From Cryptomeria japonica (lineage: Eukaryota > Streptophyta > Pinopsida > Cupressales > Cupressaceae), in the NCBI RefSeq assembly GCF_030272615.1, contig NC_081414.1:523822137-523882136 (forward strand): a DNA stretch of 60,000 nt. The letters are read 5' to 3'. The notes below the pieces were generated by a model. That model was not told where the DNA came from. It searched no databases and worked only from the letters and a program-made list of their open reading frames with translations. Shown here one piece after another: positions 58,283-60,000 of the stretch. Positions within the stretch are counted from its first letter, which is position 1; the number at the start of each line of letters is the position of its first letter. A program made the position numbers and the translations under genes.

Positions 58283-59956
58283 TATGGCAGCATTGACCAC
58301 ATTTCAGCTATGCTAGTTCAAGAAAATGAACATGGTTTAGAGAAACACTTAGCCTTTTTCAGCCAAGGCCTCAAGGATTATGAATAGAAGTACTCATTTG
58401 TTGAAAAATGTGTACTTGTTGTTAGGAGTTTAAAAAATTTGAAGTATATGCTTTCTAACATCAAGATTAAGTTGATGATTTCTCACCCATTAGCCAAAGA
58501 ATTCTTGTTGAGTAAATATTTGAATGATAAAAGGGTTGGCTCAGTGACTAAGGTGATGGAGTTTGATGTGGATATCAAAGTCACCAAGTTGATAAGAGGT
58601 AAAGGACTTTGTAAGCAGCTTGCTGATCACACAAACATTAGAGAAGAAAGTGAAGAAAAGGTTGTCTTAGCTCTCCAAGACCAAGATCTAGCACCTATTC
58701 ATGTTCAACCTGTCAGTTGGGAACAAGAAATGACTCACTTTTTGCTCACTAGTGAGTGTCCTCATGGACCGAGTAAGTAAAAGAGAAGGTAAAACAAACT
58801 TCATTCTATTCCCTATGTGCTTCTGAATGGTTTTCTATTTATAAAATATTTTCATGGTGTTATTTTGAGGTGCATAGAAGATGATCAAGTAGATAAGGTA
58901 TTCCATGAATTTCATGAGGGATCAACAGGAGAACATTTTTTAGTAAGAGCTATAGCTCTAAAAGTTATGAAAGGAGGCTATTAATGGCCTAATTTATTCA
59001 GAGATGTACATTCCTGGGTTAGAAGATGGAAATAATGTGTTGTGTTTGCAAGCAAAGAAAAGCTAGCAGTGTTGCCATTGCAACTGATCTGAGTAGAACA
59101 ACCCTTCATGAAGTGGGGTTTGGACTTCATTGGAGTCATAAACCTGCCTTCGAGTGCTGGCCATAAATGGGTGCTCATAGCCATTGATTATTTTACCAAG
59201 TGGACTGAGGTTGTGGCACTCAAAGAAGCGAATGAGATAGTTGTACTTAACTTTTATGAAGAGCTGATAACTTGGTTTGGTGTTCTCGAGTCTATAGTTT
59301 CAAAAAATGCTCTTTCTTTTGTAGGAAACATAATATCTAACTGGGATATTAAAAAAGGTGTCTATCTCAACACATCATCTAACTATTACCCTCAAGGTAA
59401 TGGACAAGCTGAGTCCACAAATAAGAACCTACTCAGAATCATTTAGAGGACCATGGAAGTAAATCAAAGAGCTTGGCATACCAAGCTAAAATCAGCCTTA
59501 TGGGCTAATAGAAGCACACCAAAGAGATCTACTAGAATGTCACCTTACATGATTGTGTATGGGAAGTAACCAAGGTTACTTGAGCTTCCATCACTTGATC
59601 TAGAAAACCAGATGGATATGATTGAAGAAGAGCCTATGATGGCAAGATTAGCTTAGCTAGTTGAGTTAGAGGAAGTTAGAAATGAGGCAATGAGAAAGAT
59701 TGAGCATCACTAAGCTCAAATAAAAAGATCATTTAAAAAGAGAGTAGCACCTAAAGTATTCAAAGAAGGTGACATTATCCTGAAATGGGATGAGTTCAAG
59801 AGCAGGCCAGGCAAGCATACAATGTTTGATTCTTTTTGGAGCGAGCCTTACATGATTTATGAGTGCATGCAGCACAATGCCTTCCAGCTGTCCAAGTTGG
59901 ATGATGAATTTAAACCAATCCTAATCAATGGGATTCACCTCAAGCATTTATTTTGA
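58283..59956 (+). pseudogene. Element D RNase H remainder and integrase
   Basis: Resumes after TATGG: AMLVQENEHGLEKHLAFFSQ (RNase H), a spacer, then integrase from about 59095: KWGLDFIGVINLPSSAGHKW, IAIDYFTKWTEVVALKEANE (first D), VSKNALSFVG (second D changed to K), YPQGNGQAESTNK (E kept). The C-terminal part (RSFKKRVAPKVFKEGDIILK, NAFQLSKLDDE) ends GIHLKHLF with TGA at 59954-59956. The zinc finger words before the core are frame-disturbed. Four stops after 59440 replace likely Gln codons. After 59956 the window ends before any LTR. Confidence 0.88.
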
Positions 59957-60000
59957 GGTATGCCTTAAATCCATACATATTTCAACAATTTCTAGTTGTT

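Larger units (their letters stand above)
16053..59956 (+). mobile_element. Ty3/Gypsy element D, split by two large insertions
   Basis: Coding order gag (16053-17058), protease (43668-44640), RNase H-like (44770-45290), reverse transcriptase and RNase H (45530-46657), rest of RNase H and integrase (58283-59956). The reading is continuous across each insertion once one copy of the 5-bp duplication is removed, which proves that C and E inserted into D. LTRs of D are not identified in the window. Many in-frame stops make it non-functional. Confidence 0.88.

Noticed and set aside
1-60000. tRNA, rRNA or other structural RNA genes
   Set aside because: No cloverleaf with A and B boxes or ribosomal words was noticed; the tRNA-like words near LTRs are primer-binding sites.

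Overview
This is plant nuclear DNA of the gene-poor, repeat-filled kind found in very large genomes. No intact host gene is visible. Nearly everything is layered transposable elements: Ty3/Gypsy and Ty1/Copia LTR elements (several with the initiator-tRNA-Met type primer site, TTGGTATCAGAGC), one CACTA (En/Spm) DNA transposon, and satellite-like arrays. The density of nesting, the size of the elements and their families suggest a gymnosperm, probably a conifer. That assignment is an inference from style and was not tested by any search.

Layout. 1-2436 and 11150-14384 are the 3' ends of two old Gypsy-like elements of one family (A), each ending in a 1232-bp LTR. Between them lie an unrecognised multi-exon ORF (2698-3329, +), a 52-bp tandem array, a ~350-bp satellite (4118-6150), a decayed minisatellite field with a 27-bp core, and an unrecognised multi-exon gene on the minus strand (8034-10794) whose upstream side carries twin hairpins.

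From 16053 to 59956 runs one Gypsy element, D. Its gag, protease, RNase H, reverse transcriptase and integrase are split by two large insertions. Both are proven by matching 5-bp target duplications. The first, C (17059-43662, TSD GGAAC), is a 26.6-kb minus-strand LTR element with a CCHC gag-like protein and a second ORF of about 1,120 codons, but no polymerase. C is itself split by an 18.6-kb CACTA transposon (21349-39983). That transposon carries a TNP2 transposase gene, a SET-domain coding segment and a TnpA-like gene. The second insertion, E (46658-58282, TSD TATGG), is a minus-strand Copia compound with three LTRs, produced when a related copy inserted and internal sequence was then lost. 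Its integrase is replaced in part by a 5'-truncated chromodomain Gypsy fragment, G (52890-55200).

The elements are dead or dying. In-frame stops sit mainly where glutamine codons (CAG, CAA) would be expected, as methylated cytosines decay. The most interesting object is the CACTA transposon, whose SET-domain segment sits between its two canonical genes. Next are the pol-less element C with its long uncharacterised ORF, and the two unrecognised multi-exon genes between the family A copies.
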